Part shown: in pieces, positions 41,083-53,862 of the stretch
How positions within the stretch are numbered: the first letter of the stretch is position 1
Layout: each line of letters begins with the position of its first letter
Assembly: GCF_000308655.1 (NCBI RefSeq)
Contig: NZ_BAGC01000002.1
Coordinates: 62,001 to 126,000 of the forward strand
Direction of reading: 5' to 3'
DNA: 64,000 nucleotides
From: Nocardia niigatensis NBRC 100131
Lineage (GTDB): Bacteria > Actinomycetota > Actinomycetes > Mycobacteriales > Mycobacteriaceae
Made by a program: the position numbers and the translations under genes
The notes under the pieces: model-generated
Seen by the model: the letters and a program-made list of their open reading frames with translations, nothing else
What the model was told of the DNA's origin: nothing
The model's database searches: none

Positions 41083-41670
41083 ATGGGTGGCCAGGTCATG
41101 TCCGGAACAGTTGTCGCAGGTAGAAGCACCAAGGATGCGATCCGGGACGCCGCTCTTCAATTGTTTTCGACCAAAGGGTTCGATCACAGCAGCCTGCGCG
41201 AGGTCGCCGATGCGGTAGGAATCACAAAAGCCTCGCTCTACTATCACTATGCTTCGAAGGTCGATCTGCTGGTCGCGATCATCGAGCCGATGTTCGAGGA
41301 AGTGCGTGATCAGGTCGAGGGCCTCGATGACATTCCGCACACTCCCGAGAATGTGGCCGAGGTGATCCGCCGGCGCCTGCACTCGACATTGGCCAACCGC
41401 CAGGTGGGCGTGCTGTGCATGCGCGACACCGTCGCCATCGTGAATGCCCTCGGCAACCGCTATCCCGACATGATCGAATTGCATCACCGCATGTGCCGCT
41501 GGATGGCCGGGCCCGATGCCGACGACGACACCCTGCTGCGTGCGGCCGCGGCCATGCAGGTGCTCAGCACCGCGATGATGTCCCAGGAGATCGTGCCCGC
41601 CGCCGATGCAGATCACATCGAGACGACATTGTTGAATGCCGCACTCGGCGTGCTGAATCCGGCGCGATAG
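41083..41670 (+). CDS. TetR family regulator
   Basis: 195 residues from ATG 41083 (ATG 41098 is the alternative). HTH: DAIRDAALQLFSTKGFDHSS, LREVADAVGITKASLYYHYA, SKVDLLVAI. The helical C-terminal ligand domain is unremarkable. Probably represses the divergent MMPL exporter through the palindrome at 40959. Confidence 0.9.
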   Translation: MGGQVMSGTVVAGRSTKDAIRDAALQLFSTKGFDHSSLREVADAVGITKASLYYHYASKVDLLVAIIEPMFEEVRDQVEGLDDIPHTPENVAEVIRRRLHSTLANRQVGVLCMRDTVAIVNALGNRYPDMIELHHRMCRWMAGPDADDDTLLRAAAAMQVLSTAMMSQEIVPAADADHIETTLLNAALGVLNPAR

Positions 41671-41707
41671 GGTTTTTCCTCACCACCGATCTGGATCAGG
41701 AGTTCTC

Positions 41708-42268
41708 GTGCATATCACCGCGAAGGTCGATTACGCGGTGCGCACCCTTGTGGAAATCGCGAAGGCGCAACCGGATTCGGTGAAGGCCGATGCCATTGTC
41801 GCCGCCCAGAACATTCCGCCCAAGGTGCTGGAATCGGTGGTGGCGGATCTTCGCAAGGGCGAATTGGTGGTCAGCCGCCGCGGTCCCGACGGTGGATATC
41901 GACTGGCCCGCCCGGCCGCCGAGATCAGCATCGCGGATGTGATTCGCGCGGTGGAGGGTCCGCTGGCCTCGGTGCGCGGGCAGCGGCCGGAGGATGTCAG
42001 CTACCCGGGCGCGGCCGAGCCGCTGCAGCGGGTGTGGATCGGGCTGCGGGTGAACATTCGCTCGGTGCTGGAGCGGGTGACCGTCGCCGATATCGCGCAC
42101 GATCTGCTGCCATCCTTCCTCGACGAGCTGCTGCACGATCCGGATGCCTGGACCCGCCGTCCGCGGCCCGCGGGCGGTCCGGTCGCGGCGGTGTCGCCGT
42201 CCGGCGGCGCGGGATCGAGCGCGCCCACCACGGGAGAGTGGCGCGATCTGGACCAGCCCGACATCTGA
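41708..42268 (+). CDS. Rrf2 family regulator
   Basis: 186 residues from GTG 41708 (RBS AGGAG). Rrf2 winged helix: ITAKVDYAVRTLVEIAKAQP, AQNIPPKVLESVVADLRKGE, LVVSRRGPDGGYRLARPAAE, ISIADVIRAVEG. It has no Cys, so it is not an iron-sulfur sensor like IscR or NsrR. A Pro/Ala/Ser-rich tail of about 40 residues follows. It precedes the ABC exporter pair and may control it. Confidence 0.88.
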   Translation: MHITAKVDYAVRTLVEIAKAQPDSVKADAIVAAQNIPPKVLESVVADLRKGELVVSRRGPDGGYRLARPAAEISIADVIRAVEGPLASVRGQRPEDVSYPGAAEPLQRVWIGLRVNIRSVLERVTVADIAHDLLPSFLDELLHDPDAWTRRPRPAGGPVAAVSPSGGAGSSAPTTGEWRDLDQPDI

Positions 42269-42347
42269 GCGCCACCCAGGCGGGTGTCCTACAGCACCGG
42301 AAAACGTCGGGGCGAGCGCCGGAGGATGGCGGTAGCCTGCCCTCATC

Positions 42348-44077
42348 ATGTTGATCCGACTTCTACGCACCTTCCTGTGGCCCTACCGCAAGCAATTGGC
42401 GGGGGTCGTCGTGCTCCAGCTGATCTCGGTCATCGCCATGCTGTACCTGCCCACGCTGAACGCCGACATCATCGACAACGGCGTCACCAAGGGCGATATC
42501 GGCTACATCTGGTCCACCGGCGGGTGGATGCTGCTGGTGACGGGCATCCAGATCGCGGCCCAGGCCGTCTCGGTGTACCTGGGCGCGCAGGCGGCCATGG
42601 GCGCGGGCCGCGATATGCGCGCGGCCCTGCTGCACCGGGTCGGCACCTTCTCCGCGCGGGAGGTCGGCATGTTCGGCGCGCCCTCGTTGATCACCCGCAA
42701 TACCAATGACGTCGGCCAGGTGCAGCTGCTCGTGCTGATGAGCGCCACCATCCTGGTGATGGCCCCGATCATGTGCATCGGCGGCATCTTCATGGCGTTG
42801 CGCGAGAGCATGCAGTTGTCGTGGCTGCTGTTGATCGCGGTGCCGGCGCTGGCCCTGTCCATGGCCTTCATCATCAGCCGCATGGTGCCGGGCTTCCGGC
42901 GCATGCAGGAGCGCATCGACGCGGTGAACCGCGTGCTACGCGAACAGATCACCGGCATCCGCGTGGTGCGGGCCTTCGTGCGGGAGCGGCAGGAGACCTG
43001 GCGCTTCGGAGTCGCCAATACCGAGCTGACCGAGCAGTCGCTCTATGTCGGAAAGTACATGGCTCTCATGTTCCCGGCCGTCATGCTCATCTCGAACCTG
43101 ACCACGGTCGGCGTCATCTGGTTCGGCGGTCACGCCATCGACAACGGCGAGATGCAGATCGGCTCGCTCACCGCGATGCTGGCCTACATCATGCAGATCC
43201 TGATGGCGGTCATGATGGCCTCCTTCCTGGCCATGATGGCCCCGCGCGCCACGGTCTCGGCAGAGCGCATCGGCGCGGTGCTCGACACCGAGTCCTCGGT
43301 GGCGGAACCCCGTCTGCCGCAACAGTTCCAGGACGATCCGGGAACGGTGGATCTGGCCTTCGCCGAGTTCAAGTTCCCGGGCGCCGAGAAGCCGGTGCTG
43401 CGGGCCATCCAGTTCCGGACCGCGCCGGGCACCACCACCGCCATCGTGGGCGCGACCGGCGCCGGCAAGACCACACTGGTCAACCTGATTCCGCGGCTCA
43501 TCGACGTCACCGACGGCGCGGTCTACGTGGGCGGCACCGACGTCCGGCACCTGCCCCTGGAGACGCTGCGCTCGGAGATCGGCCTGGTGCCGCAGAAGGC
43601 GTACCTGTTCTCCGGCACCGTCGCCTCCAATCTGCGCTACGGCAAACCGGATGCCACCGACGAGGAACTCTGGCACGCGCTCGAGATCGCGCAGGCCGCC
43701 GACTTCGTGCGCGAGATGCCGCAGGGCCTGGAAACGCCCGTGGCACAGGGTGGTACGACCGTCTCCGGCGGTCAGCGTCAGCGGCTGGCGATCGCCCGCG
43801 CGCTGGTGCGCAAGCCGCGCATCTACCTGTTCGACGACTGCTTCTCCGCCCTCGACGTGAGCACCGACATGCGGGTGCGGGAGGCGCTGAGACCGGAGAC
43901 CTCGAACGCGTCGGTCATCATTGTGGCGCAACGGATCTCGACGATCCGGGACGCCGATCAGATCGTGGTGCTGGAGGACGGCGCGATGGCCGGCATCGGC
44001 ACCCACGAGCAATTGCTGCGGGGCTGTCCCGAATACCGCGAGATCGTGGAGTCGCAGTTCAGCGCGGAGGAGGTGCG

Positions 44078-44081
<4 letters not shown>
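42348..44081 (+). CDS. ABC exporter half, degenerate ATP site
   Basis: 577 residues: six membrane helices (1-310), then an ATPase domain. Walker A GATGAGKTT near 368-376, signature VSGGQRQRLAIARAL, Walker B IYLFDDCFSALD. The residue after the Walker B Asp is Asp, not the catalytic Glu, the mark of the non-hydrolysing site in heterodimeric exporters such as TM287/288 and BmrCD. Stop overlaps the partner start (ATGA). Confidence 0.92.
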
Positions 44082-47424
<3,343 letters not shown>

Positions 47425-47459
47425 GGGAGTTCGATCCGGCCGCGCCAAAGCCGGTCGCG

Positions 47460-48248
47460 TCACTCGTAGATGGCGGAGCGTTCGCGCGGGCGGTACGAGG
47501 GCTCGTGCCGCTTCAGGAAGGCGATGCAGCGGTAGCTGATCGGCAGCACCATCATCTCGACGAGCGTCTTCCAGACGAAGCCCACGAGCGTGTAGTTGAT
47601 GTAGTCGCCCCAGGTGTGGATGCCGATGGCGGTGGCGGCGATGGAGCAGAAGACGAAGGTGTCGCCGAATTCGCCCGCCACGGTGGAGCCGAGGAGCCGG
47701 GCCCACAGGTGCTTCTCCTTGGTGCGCTCCTTGATGAGCACCAGGGTGGCCGAGTTGAGGAACTGGCCCACGAAGTAGCCCGCGATGCCGGCGAACGCCA
47801 GCTGCGGGGTGTGGCCGAGCACGTCCCCGAACGCGGAACCGTTCTGATCCAGGTCTCCGGTGGGCAGCTTGATGACGATCTGGAAGCAGGCGATCATCAG
47901 CAGCAGCGCGGCGAACCCGTAGTAGACGATCCGGCGGGTCGCGCGGAACCCGTAGACCTCGCTGAGGACGTCGCCGATGACGTAGGCGAGCGGGAAGAGG
48001 AAGAACGCGCCGTCCATGGTGAGCGGCAGCACGGTGATGGGGCCGAAGGACACATGGTGTCCGGTGAAGAATTGGACGCCTTTGGCGACACAGACGTTCG
48101 AGATCAGCAGGACGGCGGTGAAGGCCACCGCCACCGGCGTGAAATATCCCCCCGCCGCGTCCGCGAATGCCGCGTGCTCGGGCGCGGGGTGCCCAGATCG
48201 GTCGGTGCCGACCTGCTGCTCGGTGTCGCTCTTTTCGATATCACTCAC
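47460..48248 (-). CDS. Queuosine precursor transporter (COG1738/YhhQ, VUT family)
   Basis: 262 residues from GTG 48248, about six membrane segments. VAVAFTAVLLISNVCVAKGV, LPLTMDGAFFLFPLAYVIGD, VLSEVYGFRATRRIVYYGF, GYFVGQFLNSATLVLIKERT, LLGSTVAGEFGDTFVFCSIA, FVWKTLVEMMVLPISYR. The LSEVYG and GE-x-x-D blocks are family marks. Imports preQ0, preQ1 or queuine. It is convergent with tgt, fitting a salvage module. Confidence 0.9.
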   Translation of the reverse strand: MSDIEKSDTEQQVGTDRSGHPAPEHAAFADAAGGYFTPVAVAFTAVLLISNVCVAKGVQFFTGHHVSFGPITVLPLTMDGAFFLFPLAYVIGDVLSEVYGFRATRRIVYYGFAALLLMIACFQIVIKLPTGDLDQNGSAFGDVLGHTPQLAFAGIAGYFVGQFLNSATLVLIKERTKEKHLWARLLGSTVAGEFGDTFVFCSIAATAIGIHTWGDYINYTLVGFVWKTLVEMMVLPISYRCIAFLKRHEPSYRPRERSAIYE

Positions 48249-48311
48249 GCCGGAAAGTATCCCTGCCTCGACCGATGGGTACCGACCGATGGGTTGGCCT
48301 AGGATTGGCGA

Positions 48312-48866
48312 ATGACGACTCCCGGCGATTCCGACGAGTGGTGGAAGCAGTACGGCGGTGAGGGCGTGACGCCCGAGACCCCGCCCGCGGCGCCGCCGCA
48401 GTCGGCCCCGCCACCGGCCGGCTATACCTCCGCGCCGCAGTACCAGAATCCACCGCTGACCCCGCCGCCGCAGCCGGTGTACCCGAACTATCAACCGCCG
48501 CAGGCGAATCCGATGCCGTCCTACCCGAGCTATCCGGCCGCCGGGCAGCAGTCCCCGGCCTACGGCCAGCCGGGATACCAGCCCTACGGCTACGGCGCAC
48601 CGGTGCAGCAGACCAATTCGCTGGCCATCGCCTCGCTGGTGGTGTCGATCATCGGCGTGCCTGCCATGTTCTTCTGCGCGTTCCTGCCGATCGTCTCGAT
48701 CGTCGGCCTGGTGCTGGGCATTGTGGCGCTGAACCAGCTCAAGAATACCCAGCAGCAGGGCCGTGGGCTCGCGCTGGGCGGCGTCTGGGTGAGCGGCATC
48801 AGCATCGTCATCGGCGTCGCCCTGTTCCTGATCCTGATCATCGCCGGGGCGACGGGCTCATCCTGA
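48312..48866 (+). CDS. DUF4190 domain protein with Pro/Tyr-rich N-terminus
   Basis: 184 residues: about 95 residues of Pro/Gln/Tyr-rich low complexity, then two membrane segments (LAIASLVVSIIGVPAMFFCA, ISIVIGVALFLILIIAGATG) around GLVLGIVALNQLKNTQQQGR, typical of DUF4190. Function unknown. Divergent from the transporter with 63 bases between. Confidence 0.85.
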   Translation: MTTPGDSDEWWKQYGGEGVTPETPPAAPPQSAPPPAGYTSAPQYQNPPLTPPPQPVYPNYQPPQANPMPSYPSYPAAGQQSPAYGQPGYQPYGYGAPVQQTNSLAIASLVVSIIGVPAMFFCAFLPIVSIVGLVLGIVALNQLKNTQQQGRGLALGGVWVSGISIVIGVALFLILIIAGATGSS

Positions 48867-48910
48867 CGGAAGCTGTTGGGTGGCAATCGGTTCGGCCATC
48901 CCGGAGATGA

Positions 48911-48944
48911 AAATGGGGCGCATCCGTGCGGATGCGCCCCATTT
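48911..48944. terminator. Bidirectional terminator between DUF4190 and RDD genes
   Basis: 15-bp perfect stem AAATGGGGCGCATCC (48911-48925) with 48930-48944, loop GTGC. Confidence 0.93.
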
Positions 48945-48964
48945 CTCGAGCCTGCCGGGGAAGG

Positions 48965-49741
48965 TCAGCCCTTCAGCACCTGGGTGCCGCCGGCGAACTT
49001 GTCGTGCCAGCCCTGCTTGTTCGGGTCCTGCTCGATGGTGATCGCGATGTAGATCGCCATACCGAGGCCGATCAGCCAGCCCAGGCACGGGATCAGCTGG
49101 ACGATGATGTACAGGTTGCGCTTGGCCGAGGTGGCCGGGTCGATCGGGCCGCCGCCGGGGCCGACCACGCGCAGGCCCAGGATCTTCTTGCCGAGCGTCT
49201 GGCCGCCCTGCTGGGTCTCCATCAGGATGAAGTAGCCGAACAGGATGACCGGCAGCAGCACGCTCCAGGCCCACGCGATGTTGTTGGGCAGCAGCGCCTC
49301 GATGATGGCGCCCGGGATGCCGATGATCAGGCTGTCGATGATGCGGGCGGCGAACCGGGTCCACAGGTCACCCGGCTGCGCGCCACCGAATCCGCCGGCG
49401 CCGAAACCGGGCTGGCCGCCGCCCGGGTAGGGCTGGTACGGCTGCTGGCCGTAGGGCTGCTGCTGGCCGTAGGGGTCGGACTGACCGAACGACTGCTGAC
49501 CGAACTGCGGCTGCTGGCCGTAGGGATCGGACTGCTGGCCGTAGGGCTGCTGGCCGTACGGCTGCTCCGGCTGCTTACCGTAGGGGTCGGACTGCTGGCC
49601 GTAAGGCTGCGGCTGCTGGCCGTAGGGGTCGGACTGCTGTCCGTAGGGCTGCTGCCCGTACGGCTGCTGGGGCTGTTGCGGCTGCCCGTACGGCTGGCCA
49701 CCCTGCGGATACTGGTTGGGGTCGTACCCACCGCTCGTCAT
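48965..49741 (-). CDS. RDD family membrane protein with Q-P-Y-G repeats
   Basis: 258 residues. The first 115 are repeats of PYGQQ and SDPYGQQ, encoded by near-identical 21-base units (about 49430-49700). The RDD domain follows: [77 protein letters not shown] proteins are poorly understood; some act as ion exchangers. The repeat length is likely to vary between strains. Confidence 0.87.
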   Translation of the reverse strand: MTSGGYDPNQYPQGGQPYGQPQQPQQPYGQQPYGQQSDPYGQQPQPYGQQSDPYGKQPEQPYGQQPYGQQSDPYGQQPQFGQQSFGQSDPYGQQQPYGQQPYQPYPGGGQPGFGAGGFGGAQPGDLWTRFAARIIDSLIIGIPGAIIEALLPNNIAWAWSVLLPVILFGYFILMETQQGGQTLGKKILGLRVVGPGGGPIDPATSAKRNLYIIVQLIPCLGWLIGLGMAIYIAITIEQDPNKQGWHDKFAGGTQVLKG

Positions 49742-49792
49742 TGTTTCGCCGTCCTCGTCGAATTCGTTCGGGATCTGGGTCGAGTGCGTACG

Positions 49793-50752
49793 TTACGGAC
49801 ACGAACTGGGTTGCAACAACCCGTTGGGGTCGAGTGTCCACGGTTCGCGTGGCAGGTTCTCCGGGTTGAATTGTGCCAGCACGGCGGACGGCGTAGTCGC
49901 GCCTGCGTAGCCCAATGACGCGGCGAGCGCGCCCAGCACCTGGTGCGGGGATTCGCCGAGGGCCATCCGGTCGCGCAGGGTGACCGCGCCGTCGCGCTTC
50001 GCGAGGCGTTGCCCGGAGGTGTTGAGCACCAACGGGACATGGACGTATTCGGGCATCGGCAGGCCCAGCAGGGTGGCCAGGTACGCCTGCCGCGGCGTGG
50101 AGGGCAGCAGGTCGTCGCCGCGCACCACCTGATCGATGCCCTGGTCGGCGTCGTCGACCACCACCGCGAGGTTGTAGGCGGGGGTGCCGTCGCCGCGTCG
50201 CAGCACCAGATCGTCCACCGCGCCGCGATATTCGCCGAGCAAGCGGTCGGTGACGGTGAATTCGGTGACGCCGGAGCGCAATCGCAGCGCGGCGGGCCGG
50301 CCCTCGTCGCGCCGCCGCTGCTTCTCGCGTTCGGTGAGATTCCGGCAGGTCCCCGGGTAGGCGCCCATCGGACCGTGCGGCGCGGTCACCGCCTGCTGGA
50401 TCTCCTTACGCGTGCAGAAGCATTCGTAGGTGTGGCCCGCGGCGGTCAGGCGCTCGATGGCAGCGGTGTAGAGCGGCAGCCGCTGGGACTGCCACACCAC
50501 CGGTGGATCCCAGTCCAGGCCGATGGCCGACAGATCCTCCAACTGCCGCTGTGCCGCACCCGTTTTCACCCGGTCCAGATCCTCGACCCGCATCAGGAAT
50601 CCGCGTCCGGTGGACCGGGCGAACAGCCAGGCCAGCAGTCCGGTGCGCAGGTTGCCCAGGTGCAGGTCGCCGGATGGGCTGGGCGCGAAGCGGCCGTGGC
50701 CGGGGCGGGGATCCCGACGGTCGGTGGTCGCTGTGGCGGGGTCGGTGGGCAC
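49793..50752 (-). CDS. gluQ: Glutamyl-Q tRNA(Asp) synthetase
   Basis: 319 residues from GTG 50752. A catalytic core like glutamyl-tRNA synthetase without the anticodon-binding domain: GRFAPSPSGDLHLGNLRTGL (HIGH region), RVEDLDRVKTG, zinc ligands YECFCTRKE and GTC, LRRGDGTPAYNLAVVVDDAD, VVRGDDLL, and the KMSKS-like RLAKRDGAVTL. It attaches glutamate to the queuosine at position 34 of tRNA-Asp, so it needs the Tgt product. Supports a queuosine cluster. Confidence 0.93.
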   Translation of the reverse strand: MPTDPATATTDRRDPRPGHGRFAPSPSGDLHLGNLRTGLLAWLFARSTGRGFLMRVEDLDRVKTGAAQRQLEDLSAIGLDWDPPVVWQSQRLPLYTAAIERLTAAGHTYECFCTRKEIQQAVTAPHGPMGAYPGTCRNLTEREKQRRRDEGRPAALRLRSGVTEFTVTDRLLGEYRGAVDDLVLRRGDGTPAYNLAVVVDDADQGIDQVVRGDDLLPSTPRQAYLATLLGLPMPEYVHVPLVLNTSGQRLAKRDGAVTLRDRMALGESPHQVLGALAASLGYAGATTPSAVLAQFNPENLPREPWTLDPNGLLQPSSCP

Positions 50753-50850
50753 GGTTCTCGATGGTAGTTCGCATGCTTCGCACTCCCGCTGGTCCTTCGC
50801 ACTGTCGCGGGCGCATATCCGGGCTGTGGTGTGACAGCTGGACTGCGAAT

Positions 50851-51357
50851 TCAGTGGGGGATTGTGAGACGCGGCCGAAGATCGTTGTCGGAGATGGTTT
50901 TTCCCTGGTCGAGTGCGGTCAGCAGGGTGTATGCGCGGTCCAGCAGACCGGGTGCGTCGATGCCGTAGGGCGCGGGACCGTATGCGGCGAGACGCTGTGC
51001 CGCGCGCTCCAGCAGGGTGCGGGCGCCCTTGGGGTTTCCGCGCTGAATGTGGGTGAGTCCAACGGCAAACTGCGCGAGGCCCTGCCACAGCGACTTCTCG
51101 GCGAACGGACCGTTCTTCCACGCGGCCTCGAGTACCTCGTGGGCGTTGAAAGCCAGGCCGTCGTCGAGGAGGCGCTGGGCGTAGTCGAGGGTTTCGGCCG
51201 GTGGCAGGTCGAGATCATCGGGGATGCGGGCGACACCGGCGCTGCCGAATGGGAGAGGTCGCCCAAAACGGTCACGAGGTCGGGCATTCCGGGCACGTCC
51301 GTTCTCGTCTCGGTCCCGTCCGGTGTCGTCCTGGGTGGGCTGGGGCATGTTCTCCAT
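50851..51357 (-). CDS. DUF309 domain protein
   Basis: 168 residues. A polar N-terminus with RFGRPLPFGS, then the DUF309 helices: AETLDYAQRLLDDGLAFNAH, EVLEAAWKNG, LWQGLAQFAVGLTHIQRGNP, GARTLLERAAQRL. The N-A-H-E-V-L-E motif is diagnostic. Function unknown. ATG 51357 or 51348. Confidence 0.87.
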   Translation of the reverse strand: MENMPQPTQDDTGRDRDENGRARNARPRDRFGRPLPFGSAGVARIPDDLDLPPAETLDYAQRLLDDGLAFNAHEVLEAAWKNGPFAEKSLWQGLAQFAVGLTHIQRGNPKGARTLLERAAQRLAAYGPAPYGIDAPGLLDRAYTLLTALDQGKTISDNDLRPRLTIPH

Positions 51358-51741
51358 GATTCCCCATCACGGGTGACGGGTGCGTGCACGGAGTTTGCCG
51401 GGGGGTGCGCGAATGGCCGGATAACGGAATTCGGACTTCTGAAATCACATAGCCTCAAATTACGGCTATTTCAGTGCAAATAATTAGCTGGCAAACCTTG
51501 CCGTAAATTTGCTGATTGAAAACGAAAGAATGCGATCTCCCTATGACGAAGCCTGCTAGGGTTTAGCGCGGGAACGGCCACCGGGGGTGCATTCCCATCG
51601 CGAAGTGCGGAGACAGGTTGTACGGAGCGTTTGCGTGCAACCCGTGGCGCGCCCGGGATTCCCGATTTTCGACGGATCCCGAGGTCGCCGAGATCGATGC
51701 CAGCAGGATTCCAAGCTTGACGCAGAAAAGGAGCTAGTACC
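51358..51741. other. Intergenic region upstream of the DUF397 gene
   Basis: 384 bases, AT-richer than its surroundings around 51440-51560. I see no gene. No partner Scr1-type XRE regulator gene is adjacent, which is unusual for DUF397. Confidence 0.5.
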
Positions 51742-51951
51742 GTGAAGGTGGATTTCACAGGCGCCGTGTGGCGCAAGAGCAAACACAGCGGCCCCAACGG
51801 CAACTGCGTGGAGGTCGCCTTTCTCGGCGACGGCAATGTCGCGGTCCGCGATAGCAAGGAGCACGGGCGCGGGCCGATCCTGGCCTTCACCCCCGGCGAA
51901 TGGGACGCCTTCGTAGCGGGCGTCTCCGATGGCGAGTTCAAGCGGGCCTGA
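51742..51951 (+). CDS. DUF397 domain protein
   Basis: 69 residues from GTG 51742 (RBS AAGGAG). Classic pattern: WRKSKHSGPNGNCVEVAFLG, VAVRDSKEHGRGPILAFTPG, EWDAFVAGV. Small actinobacterial proteins of this family usually pair with a Scr1-type helix-turn-helix regulator; here it stands alone. Confidence 0.92.
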   Translation: MKVDFTGAVWRKSKHSGPNGNCVEVAFLGDGNVAVRDSKEHGRGPILAFTPGEWDAFVAGVSDGEFKRA

Positions 51952-51977
51952 CCGCTGCTCCACCGGGAAAAACGAGA

Positions 51978-52006
51978 AGCCCCCGAGTCCCGGAGACTCG
52001 GGGGCT
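51978..52006. terminator. Terminator between DUF397 and qcrB
   Basis: AGCCCCCGAGTC (51978-51989) pairs with GACTCGGGGGCT (51995-52006). Convergent genes on both sides. Confidence 0.88.
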
Positions 52007-52010
52007 CTGT

Positions 52011-53765
52011 TCATCCGCCCTTCGCTTCGCTTCGGGCGGGTTCGCGGCCCTGGAAGCTCGCTTCTTCCCTCCTCCGCTCATCCGCTTCGCTCCCCCGCTC
52101 CGTCAGTCCAGAATCGAGCCGGGCCGCGAACTGTGGGTTCTGGTTGCTGTGGGTGCGGTTCTGAGCGTTACGCAGCACCGCCAGCCGCGCGTGCTCGGCG
52201 GCCTGGTCGTTGGCGGCATTGAGTTCGCGTTCCTCGGGCGGATCGGCCCAGAAGAACGCGCCGGTGCCGGGCCGTCCGGCGACGCCGAGTTCGTTCATCT
52301 TCCGGGGCACGCGGGCGCCCTGATACTCCAGCGGAATCGGATGGCCGTGTTCGTCCACGGGGCCGAGCGGCTGGTGCACCTCGATGTACTCGCCGTGCGG
52401 AAGCCGCCGCACCACACCGGTTTCGATGCCGTGCTCGAGCACACTGCGGTCGGCGCGCTGCAGGCCCACGCACAGCCGGTAGGCGATGGTGTAGGCCAGC
52501 GCCGGGACGGTGAGCAGCGCGATGCGGAAGGCCCAGGTGGTGGCATTGAGCGAGATGTCGAACTTGAAGGCGATGATGTCGTTGACGCAGGCCAGGGTGA
52601 GGATCAGGTAGAAACTCAGCGACATGGCCCCGATGGCGGTGCGCACCGGCACGTCGCGCGGCCGCTGCAGCAGGTTGTGCCGGGCCCGATCTCCGGTGAG
52701 CCGCTTCTCGATCCACGGGTAGGCGATGATCAGCGTGAAGATGAGCGGCATGAACAGCGCCACGGAGAACGCGCCCGGGACGGTGTGCCCGAAGGGATAG
52801 GCCTCCCAGGCCGGGAACAGGCGCAGAAATCCGTCGGTCCACATCATGTAGAAGTCGGGCTGGGTGCCGGCGGAGACCTGAGAGGGGTTGTAGGGCCCCA
52901 GGTTCCAGATCGGATTGATCTGCAGCAGTCCGCCCATGAGCGCCAGCACGCCGAGGGTGAAGGCGAAGTACGCGCCCTGATCGAGGGAGAAGACCGGCAC
53001 GATCCGGGTACCGATGACGTTCTTCTCGGTGCGTCCCGGGCCCGGGTACTGGGTGTGCTTCTGGTACCAGACCAGTGCAATGTGAATTCCGATGAGCGCC
53101 AGCATGATTCCGGGCAGCAGTAGGACGTGCGCGATGTAGAGCCGCGGGATGATGATGCTGCCGGGGAAGTCCCCGCCGAACATGAGCCAGTGCAGCCAGG
53201 TGCCGATCACCGGGCTGCCCAAGGTGATTCCGGCGAAGGCGGCGCGCAGGCCGGTGCCGGAGAGCAGGTCGTCGGGGAGTGAGTAGCCGAAGAAGCCCTC
53301 GAACATGGCCATGATGAACAGCAGCGCGCCGATCACCCAGTTGGCCTCGCGGGGTTTGCGGAAGGCGCCGGTGAAGAAGACCCGGCACATGTGGATGATC
53401 ATGGCCGCGGTGAACAGCAGTGCGGCCCAGTGGTGTACCTGCCGGACGAAGAGTCCGCCGCGGACGTCGAAGGAGATGTTCAGCGCGCTCTCGTAGGCGC
53501 GTGACATGGTGACCCCGCGCAGCGGCTGGTAGGCCCCGTTGTAGGTCACGTCCTGCATGGACGGGTCGAAATACAAGGTCAAATAGATGCCGGACAGCAG
53601 CAGAATGACGAAGCTGTACAGCGCTATTTCACCGAGCAGGAACGACCAGTGGGTCGGAAATACCTTGTTGATGGATCTTTTCAGGAATGCGGCGCCTTTG
53701 TAGCGCTGGTCCATGTCATCGGCTTGTTCCGCAAGTCGATCGGCGAACCTGTTGGTGGTTGCCAT
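52011..53765 (-). CDS. qcrB: Cytochrome bc1 complex cytochrome b subunit, lone copy
   Basis: 584 residues from ATG 53765 (G-rich RBS 8 bases upstream). Actinobacterial Qcr[21 protein letters not shown] with heme-ligand His, [57 protein letters not shown] (PDFY in place of PEWY, as usual in this phylum). A hydrophilic tail of about 170 residues follows. QcrB normally follows qcrC and qcrA; neither is here, so this is probably a second copy. Confidence 0.92.
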   Translation of the reverse strand: MATTNRFADRLAEQADDMDQRYKGAAFLKRSINKVFPTHWSFLLGEIALYSFVILLLSGIYLTLYFDPSMQDVTYNGAYQPLRGVTMSRAYESALNISFDVRGGLFVRQVHHWAALLFTAAMIIHMCRVFFTGAFRKPREANWVIGALLFIMAMFEGFFGYSLPDDLLSGTGLRAAFAGITLGSPVIGTWLHWLMFGGDFPGSIIIPRLYIAHVLLLPGIMLALIGIHIALVWYQKHTQYPGPGRTEKNVIGTRIVPVFSLDQGAYFAFTLGVLALMGGLLQINPIWNLGPYNPSQVSAGTQPDFYMMWTDGFLRLFPAWEAYPFGHTVPGAFSVALFMPLIFTLIIAYPWIEKRLTGDRARHNLLQRPRDVPVRTAIGAMSLSFYLILTLACVNDIIAFKFDISLNATTWAFRIALLTVPALAYTIAYRLCVGLQRADRSVLEHGIETGVVRRLPHGEYIEVHQPLGPVDEHGHPIPLEYQGARVPRKMNELGVAGRPGTGAFFWADPPEERELNAANDQAAEHARLAVLRNAQNRTHSNQNPQFAARLDSGLTERGSEADERRREEASFQGREPARSEAKGG

Positions 53766-53862
53766 CGCGGTCACCCCGCCCCCGGGAGAATGGTAAGGCT
53801 TCTACTACAAACGGTAGCACCCAGAGCCGCTGGGCAGGGCGGGGTTTCGTTATGGTCGTCGG

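Noticed and set aside
49430..49700. Array of about 21-base repeats that might suggest CRISPR
   Set aside because: They are in-frame codons for [12 protein letters not shown] repeats of the RDD protein, with no unique spacers. No CRISPR array was seen in the window.
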